Source of the DNA: Candidatus Gastranaerophilales bacterium
Lineage (GTDB): Bacteria; Cyanobacteriota; Vampirovibrionia; Gastranaerophilales; Gastranaerophilaceae
Assembly (NCBI GenBank): GCA_944323115.1
Contig: CALURG010000002.1
Span: 1-64,000 of the forward strand
Direction of reading: 5' to 3'
DNA: 64,000 bases
Both the position numbers and the translations under genes were made by a program. Shown piece after piece: positions 45,702-54,663 of the stretch (its first letter is position 1; the number at the start of each line of letters is the position of its first letter). The notes under the pieces were generated by a model, which worked only from the letters and a program-made list of their open reading frames with translations, ran no database searches and was not told the origin of the DNA.

Positions 45702-46052
45702 ATGAACAAATTGGATTTAAGTAAAAAATTAAAAAAAGCCAGAATTGATTCAGGTCTAAAACAAGAAGAAATTGCGAAATTAATGTCTTTGCCGATTTCT
45801 GCTATTTCTGTTATTGAAAAAGGAACAAGAAAAGTTGATGTAATAGAGCTTACAAAGTTTGCTCAATATTACGCAAAACCTATTGAATGGTTTTTTTATG
45901 GTGACAGCCATGAAAATTGCAGAAGATGGTACGATAAAAATAAAAAATTAGCTGAAGCCTTAAAACTCTTAAAAAAAGCTCCCGTTAAATATCAAAAAAG
46001 TTGTGCTTGTGCTATAATTGGTTTCTTAAAAGAAAGTGGACTCGTTAAATAA
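45702..46052 (+). CDS. XRE-family transcriptional regulator
   Basis: This 116-aa DNA-binding protein has a Cro/CI helix-turn-helix at about residues 18-45 (GLKQEEIAKLMSLPISAISV), where the recognition helix is SAISVIEKGTRK. The remaining C-terminal ~60 residues are Lys-rich with two cysteines (SCACAIIGFL) but lack a sensor or peptidase domain. A near-ideal promoter and a perfect palindrome precede it. The stop overlaps the cobO ATG (TAATG), so the two genes are translationally coupled. It may regulate cobO as well as itself. The effector, perhaps a corrinoid, is only a guess. Confidence 0.88.
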   Translation: MNKLDLSKKLKKARIDSGLKQEEIAKLMSLPISAISVIEKGTRKVDVIELTKFAQYYAKPIEWFFYGDSHENCRRWYDKNKKLAEALKLLKKAPVKYQKSCACAIIGFLKESGLVK

Positions 46053-46630
46053 TGAACTTTTTTGATAACAATAAATTGTATAATCCGGAATTTGCAAATC
46101 ATGGATATATACAAGTTTATACCGGTGACGGCAAGGGTAAAACCACTGCATCTTTGGGACTTGCTGTTAGAGCTTTGGGTAGAGGGTGGAAAGTTTTAAT
46201 TGTTATGTTTACCAAAGGCGGGAATGATTACGGTGAACTTATATTTTTTGCTCAGCTATGTCCGGAGCTAAAAGATAAAGTAAAGATTGTTCAAGCAGGT
46301 TTGGATAGAATAGTTTATTCATCTAATATTTCTGATAATGATAAGAAACAAATTCAGGAAGGTTGGGAAATCGCAAAAACTGCCATAAAAAATGATGAAT
46401 ATCAGCTTATTATATTGGATGAAGCTAATATTGCCATTGATTTAAATTTTATTGATATAAATGAAATGGTTGATGTTTTGAAAAATAAGCCAGAGGATAT
46501 GGAAATCGTTCTCACAGGCAGAAATGCAAAAAAAGAAATTATTGATATTGCACATTTGGTATCAGAGATAAAACCGGTTAAACATTATTGGGATATCGGG
46601 ATTGGTGCAAGAAAAGGGATTGAATTTTAA
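46052..46630 (+). CDS. cobO: Corrinoid adenosyltransferase (CobO/BtuR type)
   Basis: This 192-aa enzyme transfers the 5'-deoxyadenosyl group of ATP to the cobalt of corrinoids to form adenosylcobalamin or its precursor. Walker A is GDGKGKTT (25-32), followed by ASLGLAVRALGRGWKV and FTKGG. The later DEANIAID is the typical conserved acidic segment, and the ending RKGIEF is characteristic. The gene is coupled to the XRE regulator. It may support scavenged B12 rather than full synthesis, as no other cob genes are in view. Confidence 0.93.
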   Translation: MNFFDNNKLYNPEFANHGYIQVYTGDGKGKTTASLGLAVRALGRGWKVLIVMFTKGGNDYGELIFFAQLCPELKDKVKIVQAGLDRIVYSSNISDNDKKQIQEGWEIAKTAIKNDEYQLIILDEANIAIDLNFIDINEMVDVLKNKPEDMEIVLTGRNAKKEIIDIAHLVSEIKPVKHYWDIGIGARKGIEF

Positions 46631-46704
46631 AATACGGATTGATATTTTATAATTTTTGACATAAATTAATAATATTAAATAGAGGATTTAAGGAGAATTT
46701 AGCT

Positions 46705-46959
46705 ATGTCACAGCAATTTCCGCCACAGCAATTTAAAACCAGATTAGCGTTACTCGTCTTTTTAAAAGGTGCTTCAGCTCCTATGGTTTTGTATTTTGAT
46801 GATCCGAAAGAAGTTTTTGATGAGATACTTCCTTTGATAAGAACTCAATCAAGTGTCGGCAAATTAATAGAAAAAGAGCCGACAGGTCCTATTAAAAAAG
46901 TGGCCATTATGTCAAATCAAATCGCTTCTATCGCATTACAGGAAGAAGTTTGTCAGTAG
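46705..46959 (+). CDS. Small conserved-type unknown protein (84 aa)
   Basis: This 84-aa protein has a good Shine-Dalgarno (AAGGAG) and a well-defined length. The sequence has a strand-helix look: RLALLVFLKGASAPMVLYFD, then DDPKEVFDEILPLI, then VAIMSNQIASIALQ. It lacks a signal peptide and is not a membrane protein. No family was recognised. It lies 28 bp upstream of the UvrD-tail protein and may be cotranscribed with it. Confidence 0.75.
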   Translation: MSQQFPPQQFKTRLALLVFLKGASAPMVLYFDDPKEVFDEILPLIRTQSSVGKLIEKEPTGPIKKVAIMSNQIASIALQEEVCQ

Positions 46960-46987
46960 TTAAAACAATTTGGGTTATAGTAGATTA

Positions 46988-49054
46988 ATGAAATTAGTTG
47001 AAATAAAGAACAGTTTAGCAAAATTGTATTATGAACCTGTGGATTTTTCACTGGCGTTGTCTGATTTTTTGACAATTGATGACGGAAATCAAAAAATTAT
47101 TGCTCAAGTTATATCTATTGAATCTACTAACTCAGATACTACAAATTGTGCAGTTTTAAAATTTGCACTTAATCTTAATGCTGACAATACTCACTCTTTA
47201 TACAGCGGCTATGTGCCGCCGTTGGATGCATTGGTTTCAAAGACACAGCCCAAAATTATTTATTCTGTTTTTTCTGATAGCAAAAGCGGAATTAATTTAG
47301 GCAACCTTGTCGGAAGTTTTGGTATCCATATAGATTTAAAATCTGATTTAATGGATAATTTTTTATACATTCAATCTGACAGACAAGACGAAGTAAATCT
47401 TTTTTCTGAAAAAATTCTGAATTTTAATTCTAAATATTCCAGAAAAACTCTTGTGGTTGATTTTGATGGGTTAAACAATTTTTCTGATTATAATACACTG
47501 CGATTGGGTGATGATTTCAAATTACCTATTAATAATGAAACTATCAATTATATTTATGAAAACGATTTAACAGGTTTGACGATTGAGCAAAAATCTATTG
47601 TTCAGGATATACTGCTCGAAATTCAAGAGTACATAAATTCAATTGAGGACAAATTTATACCGTTTGATACTCTTTTATCGGTTGTTAACGATATTTATGA
47701 GTCAGACAAGTCAGTCGGTGTTATTTTGCTGCGAAACAAGCTTTTAAAATATAAACAGTTAAATATTTTTGCATCTGATATTGATGAAATACTTTCTTTG
47801 GAAAAATCTGTTGATTCCAATTTGGTTACTGTTTTGGATGTAAAAAATGTTTTGTCTAACTGGCAGAAAGAAGCATTGAATTTTGTATTAAATAACATAC
47901 AATCAAGCTATTATTTAATGTTAAATATAAAAGACGATTCTATTGAACAGGATTCGATTAACCTTATTTATAAGTTAGACAATATTAGACCGATAATTTT
48001 TTCAAAGTATGATTCTTTATTTGCACAACAGCTCAAATCTTTTGCTAAGAATTTGGTTTTGTTCAGGCCACAGGCTTATCAAAAAGTTTTTGCCACTTAC
48101 AATTCATTTTTAAATAAAATTTCTCAAAATGAATTTATTGTGTCAGGTGATGCCACTTATTATACACCATTGATTATTGAAAAACTTTCAGAAAATATTG
48201 AACTTGTTGAAGCTGACAATCACGAAACTGAAAAAGTAATTCAAACGGAAGAATCTGAGCAAATTCTTCTTCAGGCAGATAATACAGGCATGGCCGATAA
48301 TATAGAAACTTTACAAGATATTGAAACTTTTGATTCAATTGATGATTTACCTGATTTGGTTTCTGATTCACAAGAAGAAATTTCTGTTGACAATTTTGAT
48401 AACAATGATCAAAGTGAACTAAAAAATATTTTTGAAGACTCTTTAGAACAAGAAATTGCAAAAGACGTTGATAAAATGTTTTATGCAGAGGCTGCTATAC
48501 CTGAAAATGACCTGTCTGAACAAGACAACCAAGATTTAATTTCCGATAATCAGAATGATAGTGACAATTCTTCCTCATCTGAAGTAAATTATGACAGTCT
48601 GTTTTCAGATGAAGACTTAGATACTCTTGATGATTACAATTCCGAACAAAAGACTGATTATCAAAGCGATTTAATTGATATAGATACTGCTGCTGGTTCT
48701 ACTGATTTTGAAAATCTTGACGATTTACCCGATATAGAGTCTATAGCGTCTGAATCGGAAGAAAATAATGATGTTCAACAAAGTATTAATTCAAATAAAG
48801 AAGAAGAGAATACATTTATTAAAAAAGATAATAACGAATCTTCTGTTGTGCCTGTTTATTCTGCTGATATACCGGAAAATAGCCATAATAATGTAAAAAT
48901 TTCAGAAGGTAATATTGTTTATCATGAAAAATACGGCAAAGGTATTGTTGAACAACTTATAAATTATGGTAATAAAACCCTTTGTTCCATCCAATTCGAT
49001 AATATTGGAAGAAGATTATTAGATCCAAATCTTGCGGATTTAAGGCAAATGTAA
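46988..49054 (+). CDS. Unknown 688-aa protein with acidic middle and UvrD-like tail
   Basis: I chose the ATG at 46988; a TTG six codons earlier is less likely. Residues 1 to about 160 form a beta-rich domain (FLTIDDGNQKIIAQVISIES) somewhat like the HAS-barrel of HerA-type ATPases, but no Walker A motif is seen. Residues about 200-390 are helical. From about 410 to 640 the protein is extremely acidic, Asp/Glu/Ser/Asn-rich and probably disordered. The last ~50 residues (VYHEKYGKGIVEQLINYG, then KTLCSIQFDNIGRRLLD) match the Tudor-like C-terminal domain of UvrD/PcrA helicases, known to contact RNA polymerase. There is no helicase domain. It may be an RNA polymerase- or DNA-repair-linked factor; the function is unknown. 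Confidence 0.72.
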   Translation: MKLVEIKNSLAKLYYEPVDFSLALSDFLTIDDGNQKIIAQVISIESTNSDTTNCAVLKFALNLNADNTHSLYSGYVPPLDALVSKTQPKIIYSVFSDSKSGINLGNLVGSFGIHIDLKSDLMDNFLYIQSDRQDEVNLFSEKILNFNSKYSRKTLVVDFDGLNNFSDYNTLRLGDDFKLPINNETINYIYENDLTGLTIEQKSIVQDILLEIQEYINSIEDKFIPFDTLLSVVNDIYESDKSVGVILLRNKLLKYKQLNIFASDIDEILSLEKSVDSNLVTVLDVKNVLSNWQKEALNFVLNNIQSSYYLMLNIKDDSIEQDSINLIYKLDNIRPIIFSKYDSLFAQQLKSFAKNLVLFRPQAYQKVFATYNSFLNKISQNEFIVSGDATYYTPLIIEKLSENIELVEADNHETEKVIQTEESEQILLQADNTGMADNIETLQDIETFDSIDDLPDLVSDSQEEISVDNFDNNDQSELKNIFEDSLEQEIAKDVDKMFYAEAAIPENDLSEQDNQDLISDNQNDSDNSSSSEVNYDSLFSDEDLDTLDDYNSEQKTDYQSDLIDIDTAAGSTDFENLDDLPDIESIASESEENNDVQQSINSNKEEENTFIKKDNNESSVVPVYSADIPENSHNNVKISEGNIVYHEKYGKGIVEQLINYGNKTLCSIQFDNIGRRLLDPNLADLRQM

Positions 49055-49112
49055 TATTTTTAGTTTATAGACGTATAAAATTTTATATGATAAATTTATA
49101 TTGAGAGTTGCT

Positions 49113-49610
49113 ATGAATCCTTATCTTAAACAATACCGACAAACACAAATAAACACTGCATCAAAAGAGCAAATACTTTTGATGTTGTATGACGGTGCGG
49201 TTAGATTTCTGCATCAGGCAAAAGCGGGCTTTGCTGAAAAAAATATAGAAAAAATTCATAATAATATTGTAAAAGTTCAAAATATTATTACTGAATTTGA
49301 ATCTTCACTTGATATGGAAAATGGCGGTGAATTTGCAAGAAGATTATTTGGTTTGTATGAATTTATGAGCCAGCAGCTTTCTAATGCAAATATAAAAAAG
49401 AACGAAGCCAGTCTTGATATTGTTATAAAACATATGACAGAGCTAAGGGATACTTGGAGAGAGGCTGTTAGAAAATTCAAAGCCGAAGGTAATTCTTTAA
49501 TGGATAATGATATTGATAAGTATTCTATATCCGGTGCTAATGTTGAAGAATCTGACGTGGCTGAAGATGAAGAAGAAGATGAAGAAGACAATATGGGAGA
49601 GTACATATAA
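49113..49610 (+). CDS. fliS: Flagellin chaperone FliS
   Basis: FliS binds the C-terminal helix of flagellin and prevents premature polymerisation. The 166-aa protein has the family pattern from the start (MNPYLKQYRQTQINTASKEQ, then ILLMLYDGAVRFLHQAK) followed by the four-helix bundle to about 125. The ATG at 49113 is supported by the canonical NPYLKQYR start; an in-frame TTG 12 bp upstream is unlikely. The C-terminal ~35 residues form a highly acidic tail (DVAEDEEEDEEDNMGEY) that is longer than usual for FliS. The next gene begins directly after its stop. Confidence 0.94.
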   Translation: MNPYLKQYRQTQINTASKEQILLMLYDGAVRFLHQAKAGFAEKNIEKIHNNIVKVQNIITEFESSLDMENGGEFARRLFGLYEFMSQQLSNANIKKNEASLDIVIKHMTELRDTWREAVRKFKAEGNSLMDNDIDKYSISGANVEESDVAEDEEEDEEDNMGEYI

Positions 49611-49985
49611 GTGAGCACTGTTGATTTGGAAAATCTTGAAATGACTTATAACAGATTGTATGAACTTTCTGTACAAATCGGACAGCTTATTGACCGAAAA
49701 TTGTATTCTGAGTTAATAACTTTCATGAAGAAGAAAGATAAGCTTCTAAAAGATGCTGAAAAAATTGTAACAAAACTTGCCAACAAGGAATTTAATAATG
49801 CCAAACTTGTTGAAATTTGTACTAAATATGAACAGCAGGAAATTGCTAATATTGAGGCATTGAAGTTGGTTAGAGATGAAGTAAAAAAAGAATTGTCTAA
49901 AGCGTCAAAAGATTCAAAACTTCTTAGAGCGTATTCTCCAAATAATGAACTAAAACAAGGAAATATTTTAGATTACAGGCAGTAG
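49611..49985 (+). CDS. FliT-like flagellar chaperone (probable)
   Basis: This 124-aa all-helical protein begins with GTG immediately after the fliS TAA stop, with no gap. It looks like the small chaperones that commonly follow fliS, such as FliT, which binds FliD and FlhC-type regulators. Visible features are amphipathic helices LYELSVQIGQLIDRKLYSEL and a lysine-rich coiled coil. The assignment rests mainly on position and size, since FliT sequence is poorly conserved. It is 2 bp upstream of a cation transporter gene. Confidence 0.65.
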   Translation: MSTVDLENLEMTYNRLYELSVQIGQLIDRKLYSELITFMKKKDKLLKDAEKIVTKLANKEFNNAKLVEICTKYEQQEIANIEALKLVRDEVKKELSKASKDSKLLRAYSPNNELKQGNILDYRQ

Positions 49986-49987
49986 TT

Positions 49988-50887
49988 ATGTCCTTTTTCA
50001 TAAACAAAAAATTTGCAGCATTTGCGTCAGTAGCGTCAAACCTGTTTTTAATTATATTAAAACTTGCTGTTGGTTTTATTTCAGGCAGTGTAAGTATAAT
50101 TTCAGAAGCAATTCATTCAGGCAGTGATTTTTTTGCTTCTGTTATTGCCTGTGTAGCCGTACACAAATCTGAAAAACCCGCCGACAGCGATCATCAGTTT
50201 GGACATGGAAAATATGAAGATGTTGCAGGATTTGTTGAAGGTACATTAATAATTTTGGCATCTTTCTTTATTGTGTATGAAGCCGTAAAAAGACTTTCCG
50301 GCATAGTGGAACCTTTGAACAATTCAGCACTTGGCATATTTGTTATGTCATTTTCTGTTGTTGTTAATATTCTTGTCAGCCAATATTTGTTTTTTATTGC
50401 TAAAAAAACCGATTCAATTGCTTTGTATTCTGATGCACAACATCTTAGGACTGATATTTATTCTTCTTTGACTGTTTTGATTGGACTTTTGATTATTAAA
50501 TTCACGGGACTTCATTTTTTGGATTCTGTTTTTGCAATAATAGTTTCTATTATTATCGTGCAAACAGGATACAGAATATGTAAAAGTACTTTAAATGACC
50601 TTTTGGACGGTTCATTGCCTCAAAAAGATATTGATACAATAAAAAGTATTGTAAACAGTTGTGCTGATAAAGGTATAATCAAAATTAAAGAGGTAAGAAC
50701 AAGAAAATCCGGCAAAGATAAAGATATAGTAATCGTCCTTGTTGTTGACGGAAACCTCACTGTGTATAGTGCACATAAATTGTGCGATAATTTGGAAAAC
50801 CAAATAGAAGATGCTATCGGAAATACAAAAATTATTATACACACCGAACCGGATTCTTGCGTTTCTTGCCAAAATGTCCATAATTAA
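49988..50887 (+). CDS. Cation diffusion facilitator transporter
   Basis: This 299-aa inner-membrane transporter exports divalent cations, usually zinc, iron or manganese, against the proton gradient. Six transmembrane helices cover about residues 10-200, with the metal-site motif HSGSD (helix 2) and DAQHLRTD (helix 5), and a loop with FGHGKYEDVAGFVEG. The C-terminal cytoplasmic domain spans about 205-299. It begins 2 bp after the FliT-like gene, but the functions appear unrelated. Metal specificity is unknown. Confidence 0.9.
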   Translation: MSFFINKKFAAFASVASNLFLIILKLAVGFISGSVSIISEAIHSGSDFFASVIACVAVHKSEKPADSDHQFGHGKYEDVAGFVEGTLIILASFFIVYEAVKRLSGIVEPLNNSALGIFVMSFSVVVNILVSQYLFFIAKKTDSIALYSDAQHLRTDIYSSLTVLIGLLIIKFTGLHFLDSVFAIIVSIIIVQTGYRICKSTLNDLLDGSLPQKDIDTIKSIVNSCADKGIIKIKEVRTRKSGKDKDIVIVLVVDGNLTVYSAHKLCDNLENQIEDAIGNTKIIIHTEPDSCVSCQNVHN

Positions 50888-50901
50888 AGTAAAATTTGTA
50901 T

Positions 50902-51984
50902 ATGAATAAGAAATTATTATTGCTTTTTATTTTATCTTTTTTATGTGTAATATACACATTTAACAGTTTTTCTTTTAAATATATTGATAACAAAATAGAT
51001 ACACTTGTTGTCGAAACCTGTATCAGCAAACAGCGGGGTAATTTAAAATCTTATTTTAATAATTCTAAAATTAAAATTATTAAAGAAGAATATAGGTTAT
51101 TGGTATCACTTGCTGTAGGTTGTTTATTCTTTTTTGTTTTTGTTTGTTTCTCTGATATTTATGCTGCTGTTATAATCTTTTTATTTATTATTGCTTATTT
51201 TATTTCTTACAAACTGTTATTAAATTATTCTATTTTCATAAGCATTGCATCTCCTGTATTTTCTATAGCTATAGCAAAATTGTATGCAAAGGGTTATATT
51301 GTAAATTTTAAGGATAGTGTTGATAAAAAAATTGAAAATGTACTTGGCAAATACATATCAAAGGATATCAAAAATAAAATACTTAAAAATAGTACCGATG
51401 TTGAACTTGGGGGTAAAAAGGCTGAAATTACAGTTATGTTCGCTGATATAAGAGGTTTTACTTCTCTTTCTGAAACCAGAAAAGCGGAAGACGTATCTAT
51501 GCTTCTAAACGAATATTTTTCTGAACTTGAGCCGATTATAAATAAATACAACGGTGTTATTAACAAGTTTATCGGAGATGCAGTACTTGTTGTGTTTGGG
51601 GATCCTGTCAGTGATAAAGCTCATGCCAAAAATGCCGTAAAATGTGCATATGAATTGAGAAATAAAGTTAAAAGCATAAGAGAAAAATGGATTCAAGACG
51701 GTAAACCCAAAATTGATATCGGTATAGGTATAAATACGGGCGAGGCTTTCATAGGCAATGTAGGTACCGCAAACAGGTTTGAATATACCGTTATCGGTGA
51801 TACTGTAAATATTGCCAGCAGGATTGAGGATTACAACAAAATATACAAAACTCATATATTGATAAGCGAAAATACCTATTCAAAAATTTCTCAAATAGTT
51901 GATGTAATCAAAATAAGAGAAGTTTCTATAAAAGGTAAAATTAAAAAAATAAATATATATGAAGTTTTGAGAATTACAGAATAA
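50902..51984 (+). CDS. Membrane-anchored class III adenylate/guanylate cyclase
   Basis: This 360-aa protein starts with a transmembrane helix and two or three more hydrophobic helices (to about residue 130), with no recognised sensor domain. The catalytic domain runs from about 170 to 350. It has FADIRGFTSLS (metal Asp), then NKFIGDAVLVVFG (second metal Asp and base-contact Lys), then FEYTVIGDTVNIASRIE (transition-state Arg). The Lys plus Thr/Asp-type pattern fits adenylate cyclase. I used the ATG at 50902 rather than a TTG two codons earlier. It overlaps recG start (TAATG). The trigger is unknown. Confidence 0.88.
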   Translation: MNKKLLLLFILSFLCVIYTFNSFSFKYIDNKIDTLVVETCISKQRGNLKSYFNNSKIKIIKEEYRLLVSLAVGCLFFFVFVCFSDIYAAVIIFLFIIAYFISYKLLLNYSIFISIASPVFSIAIAKLYAKGYIVNFKDSVDKKIENVLGKYISKDIKNKILKNSTDVELGGKKAEITVMFADIRGFTSLSETRKAEDVSMLLNEYFSELEPIINKYNGVINKFIGDAVLVVFGDPVSDKAHAKNAVKCAYELRNKVKSIREKWIQDGKPKIDIGIGINTGEAFIGNVGTANRFEYTVIGDTVNIASRIEDYNKIYKTHILISENTYSKISQIVDVIKIREVSIKGKIKKINIYEVLRITE

Positions 51985-54401
51985 TGATAGAAAATATTGA
52001 TCAAATAAGACAAGCTGTTGAAATAGAGCAAAAACACCAATATATAAATATCAGAGGGAATAAGACAACTTTTTCTGAATTTATTCTTAAACAGCTCCGT
52101 ATCTTGTATAAAAAGTCTAATAAAAATCCAAAATGGCTGCTTTTGTCGAAAGAATTTGAAACATATGACATTTCTTCAATGCCGGTAAGAAGAAAAGCTA
52201 TACAGCGTTTTGTAAAAGTGTTGCATGATGAAATTAATACGGCAGGAGAGGTAAAAAAGCTTGATTCGTCAAAGATTTTAAAAAGTCCGGAAGATACTGA
52301 TGTTGTATATGTAAAAGGTGTTGGTCCCAAAGTAGGAAATTTGTTAAACAAACTTGGTATATATACGGCAAAAGATTTATTGTTTTATTTTCCCAAAAGG
52401 CATATAGACTATTCTTCAAGAACACATATATGCGATTTAAAAGAAGGTCTTTATTCTACTATTATCGGTACAATAAAGTCTGTTACAGCTTTTAACCCGA
52501 AAAACAAATTGGGTATAGTTTCTGTCAGTGTAAGCGACGGTACAGGTCTAATAAAATTAAATTTTTTCTTTGCAAAATCAAGTAAATTTATGCTTGAGAG
52601 GTATAAGGCTCAGTTTGTAAAAGGAGCAAACATTATAGTTTCAGGAAAAGCAAAAGTAGACAAATATTCAGGTATTTATACTATTGATAAACCTGAATAC
52701 CAAGTTTTAACTGGGGAATTTGAGTCAGAAAAAAATTTAAACCTTGCAAGAATAGTGCCTGTTTATCAGCTTGTTGAGGGTTTGAATATAAAAACACTTA
52801 GAAAAGCAATATATAATGCTATAGAACAGTTTCAGCCATATATCAAAAACATAATACCCAAAGATATTGCTGACAAGCACAATATTTTAGACAGAGCATT
52901 TTCTATAAAACAAATTCATTTTCCTGAAAATGAACAGCTCTATGAAAAAGCACGCTTTTCAATTGTGTTTGAAGAGTTTTTTGTTTTACAATTAAAACTT
53001 GCATTGTTAAGAGAAACAAATTCAAAAAAATATAAATCTATACCTCTTAAAATTAAAAAAAGCGGTCTGGTTGATAAGTTTTTAAAAAGTTTACCGTTTA
53101 CGCTGACAAAAGCCCAAGATAAAGTTTTGAAAGAAATATTGCATGATATTTCATCTGACATTCCGATGCAAAGACTTCTACAAGGTGATGTAGGAAGCGG
53201 AAAGACAGTTGTGGCTTGTGCAATGCTTTTATCTGCGGTTGAAAACGGTTATCAGGCTGCGTTGATGGCACCTACAGAAATCCTTGCACAGCAGCATTTT
53301 AACAATTTTATAAATTGGCTGACTCCTCTGGGTATCAGCGTTGCATTGTTTACCGGAAACAATAATGCCAAAATCAGGAGAAAAATTGAGACGGATTTAA
53401 AAAATGGTCAAATAAGCATCGCAATAGGCACACACGCACTTATTCAAAGCAATATTCAGTTTAAAAATCTAGGTGCAATTGTAATAGACGAGCAGCACAG
53501 ATTTGGCGTTAAACAAAGAGCTGCTTTGATGACAAAAGGCAGCAATCCCCAAGTTTTGACAATGACCGCAACACCAATCCCAAGAACGCTCGCTTTGTCT
53601 ACACACGGCGATCTTGATTTTTCTGTCATTGACGAAATGCCCAAAAACAGAAAACCCATTAAAACCTATATTGTTAAACCCGCTCAGCGAAAACAAATGT
53701 ATAAACTCATTTTGTCAGAAGTGTCTGAAGGGCATCAGGCATATATTGTTTATCCATTGATAGACGAAAGTGAAACATTGTCGGCAAAGGCGGCTTCCAA
53801 AGAGGCTGAAAGGCTTAAAAATGAAGTTTTTCCTGATCTGAGCATAGGTCTTTTGCACGGAAAATTGTCTAATGCTGAAAAAGACGAAGTTATGGAAAAA
53901 TTTAAGAATAAGGAATATGATATCTTGGTTAGTACGACTGTTGTTGAAGTTGGCGTTGACGTACCAAATGCAACAGTAATGGTTATAGAAAATGCAGAAA
54001 GATTCGGGCTTTCTCAATTACACCAGCTAAGAGGAAGAGTAGGCCGTTCATCTCTTCAATCATATTGTCTTTTGGCCCCCGCAAATTCGTCACAAGCCAC
54101 AAATGACCGGCTTAAAATAATGGAGCAAACAAACAACGGATTTATTATTTCGGAAAAGGATTTGGAATTAAGAGGACCAGGAGAGTTTTTGGGTACCAGA
54201 CAAAGCGGGATGTTAAGTTTTGCGTTGGCTGATCTTGTTAAGGATACAAAGATACTTGAAATCGCTCGCAAAGAAGCGTTCGAGCTTGTTAACTTGATTA
54301 GTGATAATTCATTAAACTTTGATGAAGCTATAAACCGTGATTTGTTAAAAGAACTTGACTATAAATTTAGAACAGTCCAAGATCTCTCATCACTTGATTA
54401 G
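51984..54401 (+). CDS. recG: ATP-dependent DNA helicase RecG
   Basis: RecG remodels stalled replication forks and branched DNA. The 805 aa include an N-terminal extension (about 1-110), the wedge/OB domain (about 110-250) and SF2 helicase domains with Walker A GDVGSGKT near 401-408, the DEQH box (VIDEQHRFGV, near 501) and the C-terminal helicase half with LRGRVGRS and the TRG-like segment. The length is typical for cyanobacterial-type RecG with extra N-terminus. Its ATG overlaps the cyclase stop. The 3' end overlaps the convergent 62-aa gene by 35 bp. Confidence 0.95.
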   Translation: MIENIDQIRQAVEIEQKHQYINIRGNKTTFSEFILKQLRILYKKSNKNPKWLLLSKEFETYDISSMPVRRKAIQRFVKVLHDEINTAGEVKKLDSSKILKSPEDTDVVYVKGVGPKVGNLLNKLGIYTAKDLLFYFPKRHIDYSSRTHICDLKEGLYSTIIGTIKSVTAFNPKNKLGIVSVSVSDGTGLIKLNFFFAKSSKFMLERYKAQFVKGANIIVSGKAKVDKYSGIYTIDKPEYQVLTGEFESEKNLNLARIVPVYQLVEGLNIKTLRKAIYNAIEQFQPYIKNIIPKDIADKHNILDRAFSIKQIHFPENEQLYEKARFSIVFEEFFVLQLKLALLRETNSKKYKSIPLKIKKSGLVDKFLKSLPFTLTKAQDKVLKEILHDISSDIPMQRLLQGDVGSGKTVVACAMLLSAVENGYQAALMAPTEILAQQHFNNFINWLTPLGISVALFTGNNNAKIRRKIETDLKNGQISIAIGTHALIQSNIQFKNLGAIVIDEQHRFGVKQRAALMTKGSNPQVLTMTATPIPRTLALSTHGDLDFSVIDEMPKNRKPIKTYIVKPAQRKQMYKLILSEVSEGHQAYIVYPLIDESETLSAKAASKEAERLKNEVFPDLSIGLLHGKLSNAEKDEVMEKFKNKEYDILVSTTVVEVGVDVPNATVMVIENAERFGLSQLHQLRGRVGRSSLQSYCLLAPANSSQATNDRLKIMEQTNNGFIISEKDLELRGPGEFLGTRQSGMLSFALADLVKDTKILEIARKEAFELVNLISDNSLNFDEAINRDLLKELDYKFRTVQDLSSLD

Positions 54402-54555
54402 AGCGAGATGCAGATGTACTGTTGATAGAGTCTTTCATTTGTACTATGTATTCGGCATCTGCATATTTTTGCTTTGCTCTAACATAGTTTTCAGCATTGC
54501 TTCGGGGTAGTAAGCTGCGTAAGCGGAAACTTACGTCGATTTTGTTAACTTTCAT
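54367..54555 (-). CDS. Small basic unknown protein (62 aa)
   Basis: This 62-aa frame has a TGGAG site with 7-nt spacing before its ATG and a distinct N-terminus (VNKIDVSFRLRSLLPRS), so it is likely real. It is basic in the middle, with a short acidic helix. No signal peptide or family was recognised. It overlaps the 3' end of recG by 35 bp in antisense, so the recG and this gene's transcripts would interfere if both are made. Upstream, a CCCCCC-like stretch separates it from the kinase gene. Confidence 0.6.
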   Translation of the reverse strand: MKVNKIDVSFRLRSLLPRSNAENYVRAKQKYADAEYIVQMKDSINSTSASRSNQVMRDLGLF

Positions 54556-54663
54556 TCCAATTTCTCCAGGGGGGAACCCAATCTAGATTTATTAGTTGTA
54601 TAATTCTGGTGTATAATAATATACATCATAAATAACTTTTTTCAAGTGGGAGATTAAATTTTA

